From: Nematostella vectensis
Lineage: Eukaryota > Cnidaria > Anthozoa > Actiniaria > Edwardsiidae
Length of the DNA stretch: 64,000 nt
NCBI RefSeq assembly: GCF_932526225.1
Contig: NC_064036.1
Coordinates: forward strand, 2,542,001-2,606,000
Direction of reading: 5' to 3'
Shown here one piece after another: positions 23,501-33,480 of the stretch. Position 1 is the stretch's first letter. Every line of letters begins with the position of its first letter. The notes below the pieces were generated by a model, which saw only the letters and a list, made by a program, of their open reading frames with translations, was not told the origin of the DNA and did not search any database. A program made the position numbers and the translations under genes.

Positions 23501-26500
23501 TTGTATTTGATACCGTAAAAGCTCCACTCTATTTAGCTACCCTCCTATCCCAAACAATGCATGAAAAAAAAAAAAAACAGGTTTCAAAGAGTTCTGGCTT
23601 AGGTTCTGGTTTAAACAAAACCCAGGGGCTCTATTTTGAGCAGCACCTGCAGAGATAAGCTGGGAGTCCTCTGTGGGTTCCTGTTTGCTTGCAATAATCT
23701 TCTCTACCAACTGATTGTAGCTGGAGCTGCCCACAGCAGTAACCGCCTCTGCATTCTGAGGATCTACCAGCCAGCCATGGAGTAACCGTACCGCAAGAAG
23801 GTCAAATACTATACACTCTGGTGTGAACTCAAAGTCACCAACCCTAAGATGCAAGAAAATAGTTAGTACATTTCAATATAGCGCCTGGATTTTGTGACTA
23901 TCATCTATAAGTAGTGCTGGATAAACAAAAATTGTTATTAATTTGTACTAAGTAACAAGCAGTCTAGCAATATATTCATTAATAACTTTTCTTTATCCTG
24001 AGTAACACTGTGGGTTCTCACAGTACAGCAGTTAGTTTATTAAGCATGACCAACGAAAAGACAAACCATCTATAAATAAACAAAAAAAATGTGTGAACTC
24101 CAACAGGATCCTCAGCAATGTCCATTAATGTGCATCAAAAAAGTCTATAGCAACACTGTAGTCTTTGATAGCTTTGATAAAAATATATGTCAGTAATCTG
24201 CTGTAATGTCTCAACTAATAACTCTATTGGAAGCTGGTAAAATTGATTTCTCCAAAAGGCAATGTTTTTCTTAATAACTTCTCGTGTCAATTTTACAGTA
24301 ACTCTATAGGCATTCAAACTTTTTCATGGTGGTGCAAACAATATTAATATGGTTAAAACTTTATATACAAATCTACCCCCTAGAACTATGTATTGTAAAA
24401 TGATGGAAATCATCTTGTTACACAATTTTTGGCTGTAGGCTAAGTCCTTATGAATTCTCAATTTAATTATAAAGAGTGCAACATACAAAAAATAAGGGCA
24501 TGGGAAGGCATGATGTTTAACAGCATTTATCTTTTTTAATTACCTTACCACCGGCCCTACCAATCGATAAAAATCGATCATCGGAAACAAATCGAATTAA
24601 TCAATATTAATCGATATTTATCAGTTGATTATTATTGATTGATATTGGAAATCGATAATAATCGATACTCACCACCCAAGAGTACTCAATCATATTGATT
24701 ATTATCGACTAATATAGGGTTTCATTGTTTTCTTATATTTCAAACTGACCACTGAAAAGCAAGGGCGACGACGACGGCTAGGACGACACGTCGAAAAAGA
24801 TGTTTTCGCACGTGGCGGTAAATAAAAATTTGATTGCAATGGAATAAGCAAAACAATATAGCCAGAGACAAATAAAAATTAACTAAGGACATTATTTCTA
24901 CAGAGTAGCAAACGTAGTTAGTGAAGTGGAGTTTACAGTGCAAACGTCCGTGCCCTTAACTGTAGGTAAAACTTAAAATTTTCACGTTGTGGTTTTGGAA
25001 TGATGGAAAATGGCTGGATGGAAAACGGCTGGAAATGTATCAGAATGTGAAGTGGAGTTTACAGTGCAAACGTCCGCGCCCTCAACTGAAGGTAAAACTT
25101 AAAATTTTCAAGTTGTGGTTTTGGAATGATGGAAAACGGCTGGATGGAAAACGGCTAGAAATGAATCAGAATGCATTTCCACTTGCTGCTATTGAATTCT
25201 TGATCAAATTCCATTGTTTCCTGCTGTTGTTGTCCATGTTGCCATCGTCGTTGCTCAAATTGTTGAAATATTGTTGAAACAAATGCGGCACAACAAGGTC
25301 TTGACATTTGAAACAGTGTTAAACTTTTGCAGTGCCGAGCGTAATTGATTGAGACATCAAGCTTCTCATGTGCCAATATAATTAAATACTAAACAATTAG
25401 GTTTGGCACGGAAGAAGCATGGCCCGATCTTGAATGTGGTTCGCACACAGTAAAATTGAGCCCTTTTGAAGCAATATAAAGACTCGCTTTGTCTATCTTG
25501 TCTGTCTTACCTTGTCTATCTGATTTTATTTTTTGAAAAAAAAAACAGTTAAACAATCGATTATGTTGGTTAAAGTGTTTTTGAAGTGAAAATCGTGTCA
25601 GGCTGTTCTTAGGCTTATTATAAAATTCAATCTTCGCTTAATATTATAAAAGAAAAGTAAAAATAAAAGATTATGAGGAACATGATGCAATTATTCTTCA
25701 AAGAGAGGTAACAAGTGCGACAAAAAATAAACAGCGAAATTACGTCATAGGCACCCCCCCGTGTTTCGTCACACGGTTGCTTACTACGCAGAAGGAGCCA
25801 TCTTGAATCAATCATTGACCGAAAAGTTCACTAGTTTGCCCTACTATTTGTTGCGTTTATATTCTTACAATGTCTGATTACAACAAATAGTCTAGTAAAG
25901 AGTCATATATAACTCTTCCGGAGGCAACAGGAGCGAATTTGGATCGAAAGGAGCAGTGCATTCCCTTGGAGCTGAACAGGTGAGAGTCATTTGCACGATG
26001 CAGGGAGAAATAAGTGGATTATAAAATGATCTGTTGGATCTACCTTCAGAGAGGATAATCACGGCTTCCAGGGCAGTTTTTCAGAAGTCTAGAAATTGTG
26101 GTGAGTTTATTTTTCTGTACTCGAGCTGTGATATGGATGCGAGTAAATATGATAATACGCTCGCAGAATCTGCACTTTTTAGCTGGTTTTCAGTAGCAAT
26201 CCGAAAAGAAATCATACATCACATCATAAATTTACCTTCTATTTTGTATTTAACAAAATAAATGCAATTTATTCAACTAGCAAAACATAATTGTGAAACC
26301 TAATCCATTTAGTTTTGAAAAAGTCAAAATGAAGACTCACAAAATTAAGTATAACTTAACTTATATAAAAGTATTTTACACCGTTTTGTAATTTAAAAAA
26401 ACAATGCACTGTATCCAAATAGCAAAATGTTATTGTCATGAAACCTAATCCATTTAGTTCAGGTCTAATGGGGATTCTGTTGACTTGACTTGGATAATTT

Positions 26501-26923
26501 GTTAGGATCCATAATTTCTTTTCTAAAAATACTTATCAGAGTTACCATGTTGACTTTTAAAATGTTCTTTTTTTCGATAATGACTCTCTCTTTTGCTGTT
26601 TTGCAGATGCTGGGCTTCTGTTGATGTGCACTTGAGGGCCCATGAGATAGAGTATTAACAAACATTCTTTAATTTTTGTAAGAATCATTTAGAGGCACAG
26701 TAATGCTACAGGGTCTGTACTCTATTTCAAGTCAACATCAGCTTAGTTTATGTAAGGGACTCATCTTCATTAGTTTTAATCAAATAATACAGTAAATACA
26801 GAGCAAAGAGACACTGGCCAAATATACAAGCTTTAGCGATATCGCTCTCTTTTCATCATCATAATCCTATGGCCTCAGCCGAGAGGGCTCAAGATGACCC
26901 TGAGGTCTTTCATTGCACTTGGC

Positions 26924-26961
<38 letters not shown>

Positions 26962-29900
26962 CTTTATTGAGGAGAGCTTTTTCATTTAAAATGATTTTCA
27001 AAAAGGACCTCGACTTATAAATAATAACAATAATCTATAAAAAATATATGGAAAAAAATTAATAAAAAAAATATATTGTTGATATATCGTTACATTAAAA
27101 AATACTATGATAAAAAATACCTAGGTTAAAAATTGAGAAATACTACGTTTAAAAGTACAAATATTTGTGCATCTCTTAATGTCCTGGCTAAGTGAGTTAT
27201 AATCCTTGACTGCATGGTACTCAGTTCTTTGTTTGCCCCAGTTTCTTTTCACACTAGGGAGCCTAATATTACATTTGTTTCTGGTATTATAATTATGTTG
27301 ATCTTCGAGTTTTAACAGATCCATTTCATGCTCTACGAGACCATTTAAACATTTAAAGACATATACACATCTTCTAAGAAAACGCCTCTTTTCTAGAGGT
27401 AACCACTTAAGTTTGGCTAAAGCGTCTGTTGCCGACGAGTACAGTGGTCTATCAAGTATTATTTTAGCAGCCTTGTTCTGGAGGATTTGTAAATTTGACA
27501 TGATAGTGACATTATGCTTATCGCCCCAAACTAAATCTGCATATTCGAAAAGGGGCAGAACTAGACTATTATAATAAAGAAGTCTAGCTCTAAAAGGCAA
27601 TAAATGCTTAATGCGCCTTAGAAGACCGAGTCTTTGGTTGATTTTGCCAGATAAATATTCAACATGCTCTGACCATGTCAAGTCGGAAGATATGAATACT
27701 CCAAGATATTTGAAATTACTCACATTAGATACATTGTAATTTGAAATCGACACAGAAAGTTTGATTTTACTCTCTAGTTTCCTGTTGCTGCCTAAGAGCA
27801 TACATTTCGTCTTTTCCAAATTTAGTGTTAGCTTGTGATCGTCCATCCATTTAGCAACGGCCAAAAGATCTTGATTGAGGTTATCGCTCAACTGCTTAGA
27901 GGAAGAACCATAACAGTAGATCACAGTATCATCCGCATAAAGAGAGGCACAGCAGGACTCCAAAACATCGGGCAAGCTGTTTATGTAGATGACAAACAGC
28001 AACGGGCCCAAGATGCTTCCTTGGGGCACCCCGTGAGTGACTGGAAGTTCCTCGGACAATGAATTACCGCAACATGTGCGCTGTGTTCTGTTGGCCAGAT
28101 AAGAACGGAACCATGCCAGGGGGTTTCCAGATAGACCGATCTCAGTTAATTTCTGCAACATGATTTCATGGTCCACTGTGTCAAAGGCCTTTGTTAGATC
28201 GATAAACACGGCCCCACACAGCTTACCCTGTTCCATATTCAACAGAACCTCGTCAACAAATGATGACAGCTCAGATACCGTAGATAGACCCTTTCTGAAA
28301 CCAAACTGCTTGCTCGAGAGTAAACCATTGGAGACCAAAAATTGATACAATTGTGAGTGTATTGCTCTTTCTAGGATCTTGCTAAGTGTAGGTAGAATAG
28401 AAATCGGTCTGTAGTTGGATGCATTTGTCCGTTCGCCTGACTTAAACAATGCTGTAATTTTTGAATTACACAGCTTCGGGAATTTACCTGAGCGAATCGA
28501 TAAATTTAACATGTTGGTAATAGAAGGAGCGATTGTGCGAGCAGAGTTCTTTAACAATCTAGCACTGATTTTATCCAGCCCAATGGCTTTGTTAACTTTC
28601 AGTGATAAAAGCTGCTCGAGCACAAAAGATTCGTTTAGTTCAATCAGTTGGAATTGGCACGTTTGATTTAAAACCGAGCTCTGATTTGATTTGCATGTGG
28701 TGAACTTGTCAGCCAGGCGTTGTCCAATGGAAGCAAAAAAGCAGTTCATTGCAGTCGCAATAGAACTAGGCGTTATGTGTTGAATATCATCAGTAATGAT
28801 GCATTGAATAGATTCCGAAGTTGATTTACGATTACAAGCTTCATTTACTGCTTTCCAGATTTTACCGGAGTCCCCTTTCGATTCCTCGATCAAATCGCAA
28901 TAATACTTCGACTTTGAAGATTTCACCAGTTTGTTAACCTTGTTCCGCAAATTTCTGTATGTTTTCCAATGGCGCTCTGTGTTTAATTTCCGCGCTATCC
29001 GGTGAGCGATGTCGCGTTCTTTCATTGATTCACTGATTTGATTATTCATCCAAGGAATTGGTGTTCCCTTGACACGCTGCCGTTTGATTGGTGCGTGGTC
29101 ATCCGCAACTTCCAAAAACAATTGATTCCAAGTCAACAAGGCGTCATCAATATCATCCATACTATTAACTATGTGCCAGGGGACATTCCTTAGATCATCA
29201 TTAAATGAATCAGCGTCAAAATTCTTATAAGAACGATATTCAAGCATTCTTGGTTTAGCTTTAGTAAAAACGCCTGCCTTGATGACGCAAAAAACCAAGT
29301 AGTGATCGCTGAGGGGAACCGGTACAACGCCCGAATTTGCGATACGATGCTCTTTATTGACAAAGATCAAGTCAATAAGGGTCCGGGAGGTGTCAGTTAT
29401 ACGCGTCGGCTCCTTCACCAACTGATTGAAATGGAATGTGCGTGCAAAATTAAGCAGTTTTTGCTTATCACTTTTCGGTAATTTTGAATTTGGCATCAAA
29501 TTTGCATTTAGGTCTCCTAAAATGACGACGTCCGATTTATCTAGGTCAATAGCTGTCATACTATCTTGGAGAGATGAAATGAATGATGTTAAGTCAGCAT
29601 CTGGTGCTCTATATGCGCTGCAAATGAGTGTTGGCTTGCATTTTTCACGGATCAATTCAATCCATAAACATTCCTGACCACCAGTGTTGATATCATTTCG
29701 CAATCGAAAAGCCAAATCATCCCTCACAAAAGTAGCAACTCCACCATATCCCTCTTTAGTTCCAGATCGATCTCGCCTAGCACAAACAAAACCAGGAAGA
29801 TTAATTTCTGCATCGGCTGTTTGGCTATCCAACCATGTCTCGGATAAAGTTAGAACGTCTATTGTTCTGCTGTCAATTCCTTCAAGGCGCAGAGAGTCCG

Positions 29901-32539
29901 TCTTGTTAATGAGACTCCGAATATTCAAGTGAGCAATCTTGAGACCTCGGGTGTTTTTGATATCATTTAAAGCCAGGTAGCCAGGATTTGACTCAATATC
30001 ACCAGCCAGGGCAATAAGGGCCAGGGCAAAACAGGCACGATGAAAGAGCTTACAAAACATTACGCATTTAAGCGGTCCATTGAGCTCTTTAACTTTGGTC
30101 GAGGTCTTCTGATGGAATGAAGTACTTGCAATTACAGCCCTGCAACTTGTCTGTGATATAAAATAAATGTCTCTGTCGTTGAGAAGAGTGTTCTCCCTTA
30201 CATAAGAAGGCTTGTCACTATTGAAAACCATATATATACTGAGAAACAGACACAAATTTGTAGAGAGCCTAAAATTGCGTCCGACCGCCATGCCTGATTA
30301 GATGGCATGTCCATTACAAACTCACCATGATTGTGCATTGCGTAAAATTAAAGGTTTACTCACTCATTTCAAATTTAAGTTGCTCAGAAAACTTAGATTG
30401 GCTGTACAGCATACATACCGATTTTCTTTAGCATAGTCTTGTGCAAAATGTTCTTGATTGAGAATATCCACAAGTTTATTTATAGTCTACCATTTGGCAG
30501 TTTGAGAAGCAGTGACCCCAATTTATAGAAGGCTGCTTGTTTGATACCAAGTCACAAATGTGACCATGAATAGTCACTAACTCTTGAGTGTCTAGCCAGT
30601 GTATGTGCATTAGTCTGTTATGCAATAAGCTTTTATTTTCTAGCTGATTACAGTCCGACGTAGCAGTTTGTTCAAATTGCCTAAGGTTCGAAAGGTGCAA
30701 AATTCTGATTTCCTCGACGATTTTCACACCAGATAAGTCTATTTGCACTGCCTCATTTTAGGGGTGGAAGGAATATTGACAAGTCAGTTGTTAGGCCGTA
30801 ATTTTTGCAGCTTTTGTGGCCTCAGGAATCCGCAAAGTAAACTGCTACTGGCTTGTGTTGTGGCCATGACCGTCGCCTTTCTTTCGCGCACTTTTTCTCT
30901 TCCCGCTGAGCAAGCAACCGTGTGTCGTCACAAGCCCTTCAAAATGTCGCACTTGATAGGACAAAAACACCAACTTCACGCAATTTTTTTTTCCAATTGG
31001 TTTATGTGGATCGAAAAAGCTATGAAATGTTGTTTCTTTGATATTTGAGGTTTAAAAAAATGATACAAAAAGGCTATGTTTCCTTTCGCTTCAGAAACAC
31101 TTTAAAGATGATACATTTCGACGGAATGGAAGAAATCTATATTTATCAATATAATCAATAATAATCGATAATTTCAATATTTTTCAATAAAAATCCATAA
31201 TAATCGATACTCACACAGTTTCACATTATGGATTTCTATTGATTTCCGATATAAATTGATTGATTGATATTGATTATTATTGATTATCGGAATTATTGAT
31301 TGCTAGGGTCGGGCACATAATTATGCCATTTGCTTACCCTGTGTACTTAACATTCACATCCAGCCCAGTTTGCAATTTACACATTATGCCATTTGCTTAC
31401 CCTGTGAACTTAACATTCACATCCAGCCCAGTTTGCAATTTACACATTATGCCATTTGCTTACCCTGTGAACTTAACATTCACATCCAGCCCAGTTTGCA
31501 ATTTACACATTATGCCAATGGCATCATGCATGTTCTGCTCATAGTTTAGTTGCGCACCCTCTGGTAATCTCTGAAACAAAGGATATTTCTTATCAGTTTG
31601 TCTGCTTGTATGGTTTAAAGAATGTCTATCAGCACTTCTGTTGTTTTGATTCCAAAATACAATGTAAAATTGGATGTAAACTTAAAAAAAATGTGTGGTC
31701 AAGTGTAGGATAGTGTCAAAGGTGCTGACTGACACCTTATGTGTTCCCCTTTGTTTGAGCTGTAAGCATCATACAGTACATACCTCAGGTGCCTGGGCTA
31801 AAATACAATCTCCCAAATATTCCATCAGTTGAGAAGAACTAATTATCTCCTGCATGGGTGGAATGCTGACCCTTCGCTGCAGCAACAGCACATTGATGAT
31901 AGCAAGTAATGGACATGGGCCATTCTCATTTTGTGTAATTATCGGTGTGTTTAATCCCTTCCATTGAATCCACTTGATGTGATAAAGTGACTGGCTTTGC
32001 TTATCAAATGTCTCATTTTCACCAGTGCTTCCAGCTTGTAAGTCATGACTTTCTGCAGTTGAAGTCGCTGTACTTTCTGACTCCAGTTCCTCTGATTTCT
32101 TTTTTAAGTTGTCCCCAATACTGGCATCTTCTCCTTCACTCTTGACACCATGTTCTTCAATTTCCTCACAACTACTTTCTCCCATCACTGTGTTGGTAGG
32201 CTCTACTGCTTCTTGCATGGATCTGGAATCCTTTACTAAAAATTCACTACCTCCATTTGCAGGATCAGTAATTTCTTGCACAATATCGCTCTTAAAAGCA
32301 GCGGCTTCCGTGTCTCCTTTAGAAAATAGATCAAGTTCTTTATCCACTACACCTGTTTCTTCATTGCCTTCTGCACAATTCATATCTGATCGGTTGGCTT
32401 TTAGCACGGCTTCATTTTTGGACTCTTCTAGCTGGTTATTGTCAGGTGAGCTAAGCATTTTATCTTCTCCTGGACAGCTGGACGGTTGTTCAAGTGCATT
32501 TTTGGGCGTTTTTTCGTCCTTTCTCACAGCAGAAGCCAT
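20557..32539 (-). CDS. MINDY: MINDY-1/2 (FAM63) family Lys48-chain deubiquitinase
   Basis: Exons in transcript order are 32539-31784, 31570-31464, 23843-23647, 22905-22763, 22242-22040, 21442-21305 and 20764-20557. All have GT-AG borders and matching phases, giving 583 residues. MINDY enzymes trim Lys48-linked ubiquitin chains. The catalytic motif TQNENGPCPLLAI supplies Gln203 and Cys209, and RNNHFNTLYK supplies His393. The Q-to-C spacing of six and C-to-H spacing of about 184 agree with human MINDY-1 (131/137/319). Residues 1-180 are acidic, Ser/Glu-rich and probably disordered. The C-terminus has two ubiquitin-binding MIU-like helices (DYLVALSLQ and DLQLAMRLQDEE), followed by a Gln/Pro/Arg-rich tail. 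It ends without a clear CAAX box. The 7.6-kb second intron carries a LINE. The start ATG at 32539 is the first of the long exon. I cannot separate MINDY1 from MINDY2. Confidence 0.95.
24560..24720. repeat. AT-rich ATCGATA palindromic repeat, copy 1 (MINDY intron 2)
   Basis: Many overlapping atcgat and gattattattgatt steps, ending in gataataatcgatactcac. The last block recurs near 31195-31213 in the same orientation. Confidence 0.65.
24921..25170 (+). repeat. 126-bp tandem duplication in MINDY intron 2
   Basis: Copies start at 24921 and 25047. They share gtgaagtggagtttacagtg and the gttgtggttttggaatgatg block and differ by a few substitutions. Confidence 0.85.
25171..26922. other. MINDY intron 2 interior
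   Basis: AT-rich. A cctaatccatttagtt block occurs at about 26300 and again at about 26445, so a diverged duplication of roughly 140 bases is likely. No gene or RNA that I can support. Confidence 0.45.
26923..30300 (-). mobile_element. CR1/L2-type non-LTR retrotransposon, probably near full length
   Basis: The element lies in MINDY intron 2 in the same orientation as the gene. The 3' end on the minus strand is an (ATT)n tail at 26923-26961. The single long ORF is at 30291-27121. The exact 5' end and target-site duplication were not found; only a weak cattgc match flanks it. The open ORF indicates recent insertion. Confidence 0.85.
27121..30291 (-). CDS. LINE polyprotein: 2A-like motif, AP endonuclease, reverse transcriptase
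   Basis: 1056 residues without a break. A hydrophobic N-terminal part is followed at residues 97-105 by GDIESNPGY, a 2A-like ribosome-skipping motif whose final Pro is Tyr. Residues about 115-340 form an APE-type endonuclease (HLNIRSL, LSETWLDS, GDLNANLM, SDHYLVF). Residues about 600-870 form the reverse transcriptase with AVFIDLTKAFDTVDH, GVPQGSILGPLLF and the catalytic LYADDTVIY. The C-terminus follows the usual CR1/L2/Rex1 pattern. No separate ORF1 is visible. Such 2A-like sequences are known at the start of CR1-group LINEs from several invertebrates; the substitution here would be expected to stop skipping. The protein acts in its own reverse transcription and insertion. Confidence 0.93.
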   Translation of the reverse strand: MAVGRNFRLSTNLCLFLSIYMVFNSDKPSYVRENTLLNDRDIYFISQTSCRAVIASTSFHQKTSTKVKELNGPLKCVMFCKLFHRACFALALIALAGDIESNPGYLALNDIKNTRGLKIAHLNIRSLINKTDSLRLEGIDSRTIDVLTLSETWLDSQTADAEINLPGFVCARRDRSGTKEGYGGVATFVRDDLAFRLRNDINTGGQECLWIELIREKCKPTLICSAYRAPDADLTSFISSLQDSMTAIDLDKSDVVILGDLNANLMPNSKLPKSDKQKLLNFARTFHFNQLVKEPTRITDTSRTLIDLIFVNKEHRIANSGVVPVPLSDHYLVFCVIKAGVFTKAKPRMLEYRSYKNFDADSFNDDLRNVPWHIVNSMDDIDDALLTWNQLFLEVADDHAPIKRQRVKGTPIPWMNNQISESMKERDIAHRIARKLNTERHWKTYRNLRNKVNKLVKSSKSKYYCDLIEESKGDSGKIWKAVNEACNRKSTSESIQCIITDDIQHITPSSIATAMNCFFASIGQRLADKFTTCKSNQSSVLNQTCQFQLIELNESFVLEQLLSLKVNKAIGLDKISARLLKNSARTIAPSITNMLNLSIRSGKFPKLCNSKITALFKSGERTNASNYRPISILPTLSKILERAIHSQLYQFLVSNGLLSSKQFGFRKGLSTVSELSSFVDEVLLNMEQGKLCGAVFIDLTKAFDTVDHEIMLQKLTEIGLSGNPLAWFRSYLANRTQRTCCGNSLSEELPVTHGVPQGSILGPLLFVIYINSLPDVLESCCASLYADDTVIYCYGSSSKQLSDNLNQDLLAVAKWMDDHKLTLNLEKTKCMLLGSNRKLESKIKLSVSISNYNVSNVSNFKYLGVFISSDLTWSEHVEYLSGKINQRLGLLRRIKHLLPFRARLLYYNSLVLPLFEYADLVWGDKHNVTIMSNLQILQNKAAKIILDRPLYSSATDALAKLKWLPLEKRRFLRRCVYVFKCLNGLVEHEMDLLKLEDQHNYNTRNKCNIRLPSVKRNWGKQRTEYHAVKDYNSLSQDIKRCTNICTFKRSISQFLT
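31140..31306. repeat. AT-rich ATCGATA palindromic repeat, copy 2 (MINDY intron 2)
   Basis: Same composition and a shared gataatcgat/aatcgatactcac core as 24560-24720. It sits directly beside the 63-bp array that duplicates the exon 2 donor. Confidence 0.6.
31324..31512 (-). repeat. 63-bp tandem repeat (three copies) spanning the MINDY exon 2 donor
   Basis: Units at 31450-31512, 31387-31449 and 31324-31386 (transcript order). Each contains the last part of exon 2, encoding about KLQTGLDVNVKFTG, and a good donor gtaagc. The last copy has one difference (ttc to tac). Only the first donor (exon end 31464) gives an open product, because the next codon read through is TAA. Confidence 0.92.
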
Positions 32540-33480
32540 GGCGTTTTTTAATAATATTTAGCACAATGAAGTCGCACTGCCTTCGTAAAAAAGGCATTAA
32601 GTACACCGCCGACCCCAATGGTTAAATCCCTTGGACATTACTAGCAACAAACAGCCATTTTCCTTTGATGCCTCGACAATTCTGGCCGCTGTTTTCAGCC
32701 CGTTATGAAATCATGCGAAGAGAAAATGTCAAGTTCGGTATTGTGCTGTGGTAGACAAAAAAACAACACCTTGCTTTGAAAAGCTAACTTTTGAGGAAAA
32801 GGCTACACAGTAGCTCTTCATAAATTATATCGGTACCTTGAAGATATTGCACAATGTGTACTGAATTAAATTATTCAGCTCAGTTCCAAAATAAAGAGGT
32901 GTGTTATTTTTCCATATAAATTAACGTCGTATTTCAATCCGCCATGTTTGAAATAAACCTTCCCGTGATGCACTGTTGTAATTATGCGAATGTAAATTCA
33001 AATGACCCTATATGGGCTGGTGGTCTCCGGCGAAACGATATGCTTTTTTTTTACTAGAACAAACAATTTCCTTGCCTCTCAGTTGCAGCTGGCTTGTCGC
33101 GCAAAAAGGAAAGAAGTATGTATGGAGGTTAAGAAAAAAATGCCTTTTACCAAGAGAACATAAGATAAGAGAGGGACTCTTTGGTAACCACCACTGCGAC
33201 GTGAGCATTTTTACTCAACCTACCCCGCGCTTTGGCATTTGCATCTTGTTGTTTGCCGCTATTTTGTGGCTTGAAACCGAAGAGAAACACCATTTGCACT
33301 AATACCATCGAAAAATTCCTTCTAGCATCAAGGATACAGGCAGTAGCGGATTGTTTAGGGTCTTGTTAAAAGTGAGGCAGCCGGGTAGATAAGGCGGCAA
33401 ACAGCAGGAGTTTAGTTTTTATTATAAATCACAAGTCAAATAGCTTGTAGAGTTGATAGTTGATAACAGAGAGAAAAGAG
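32540..33480. other. Intergenic, between the MINDY 5' end and the lysine-rich gene's 3' end
   Basis: Holds the presumed MINDY promoter, since the gene reads leftward from 32539, and the 3' flank of the next gene. No TATA box or conserved element recognised. Confidence 0.45.

Noticed and set aside
30743-31048. 101-codon plus-strand frame in MINDY intron 2
   Set aside because: No domain, no splice support, antisense to an intron; length is within chance for this window.
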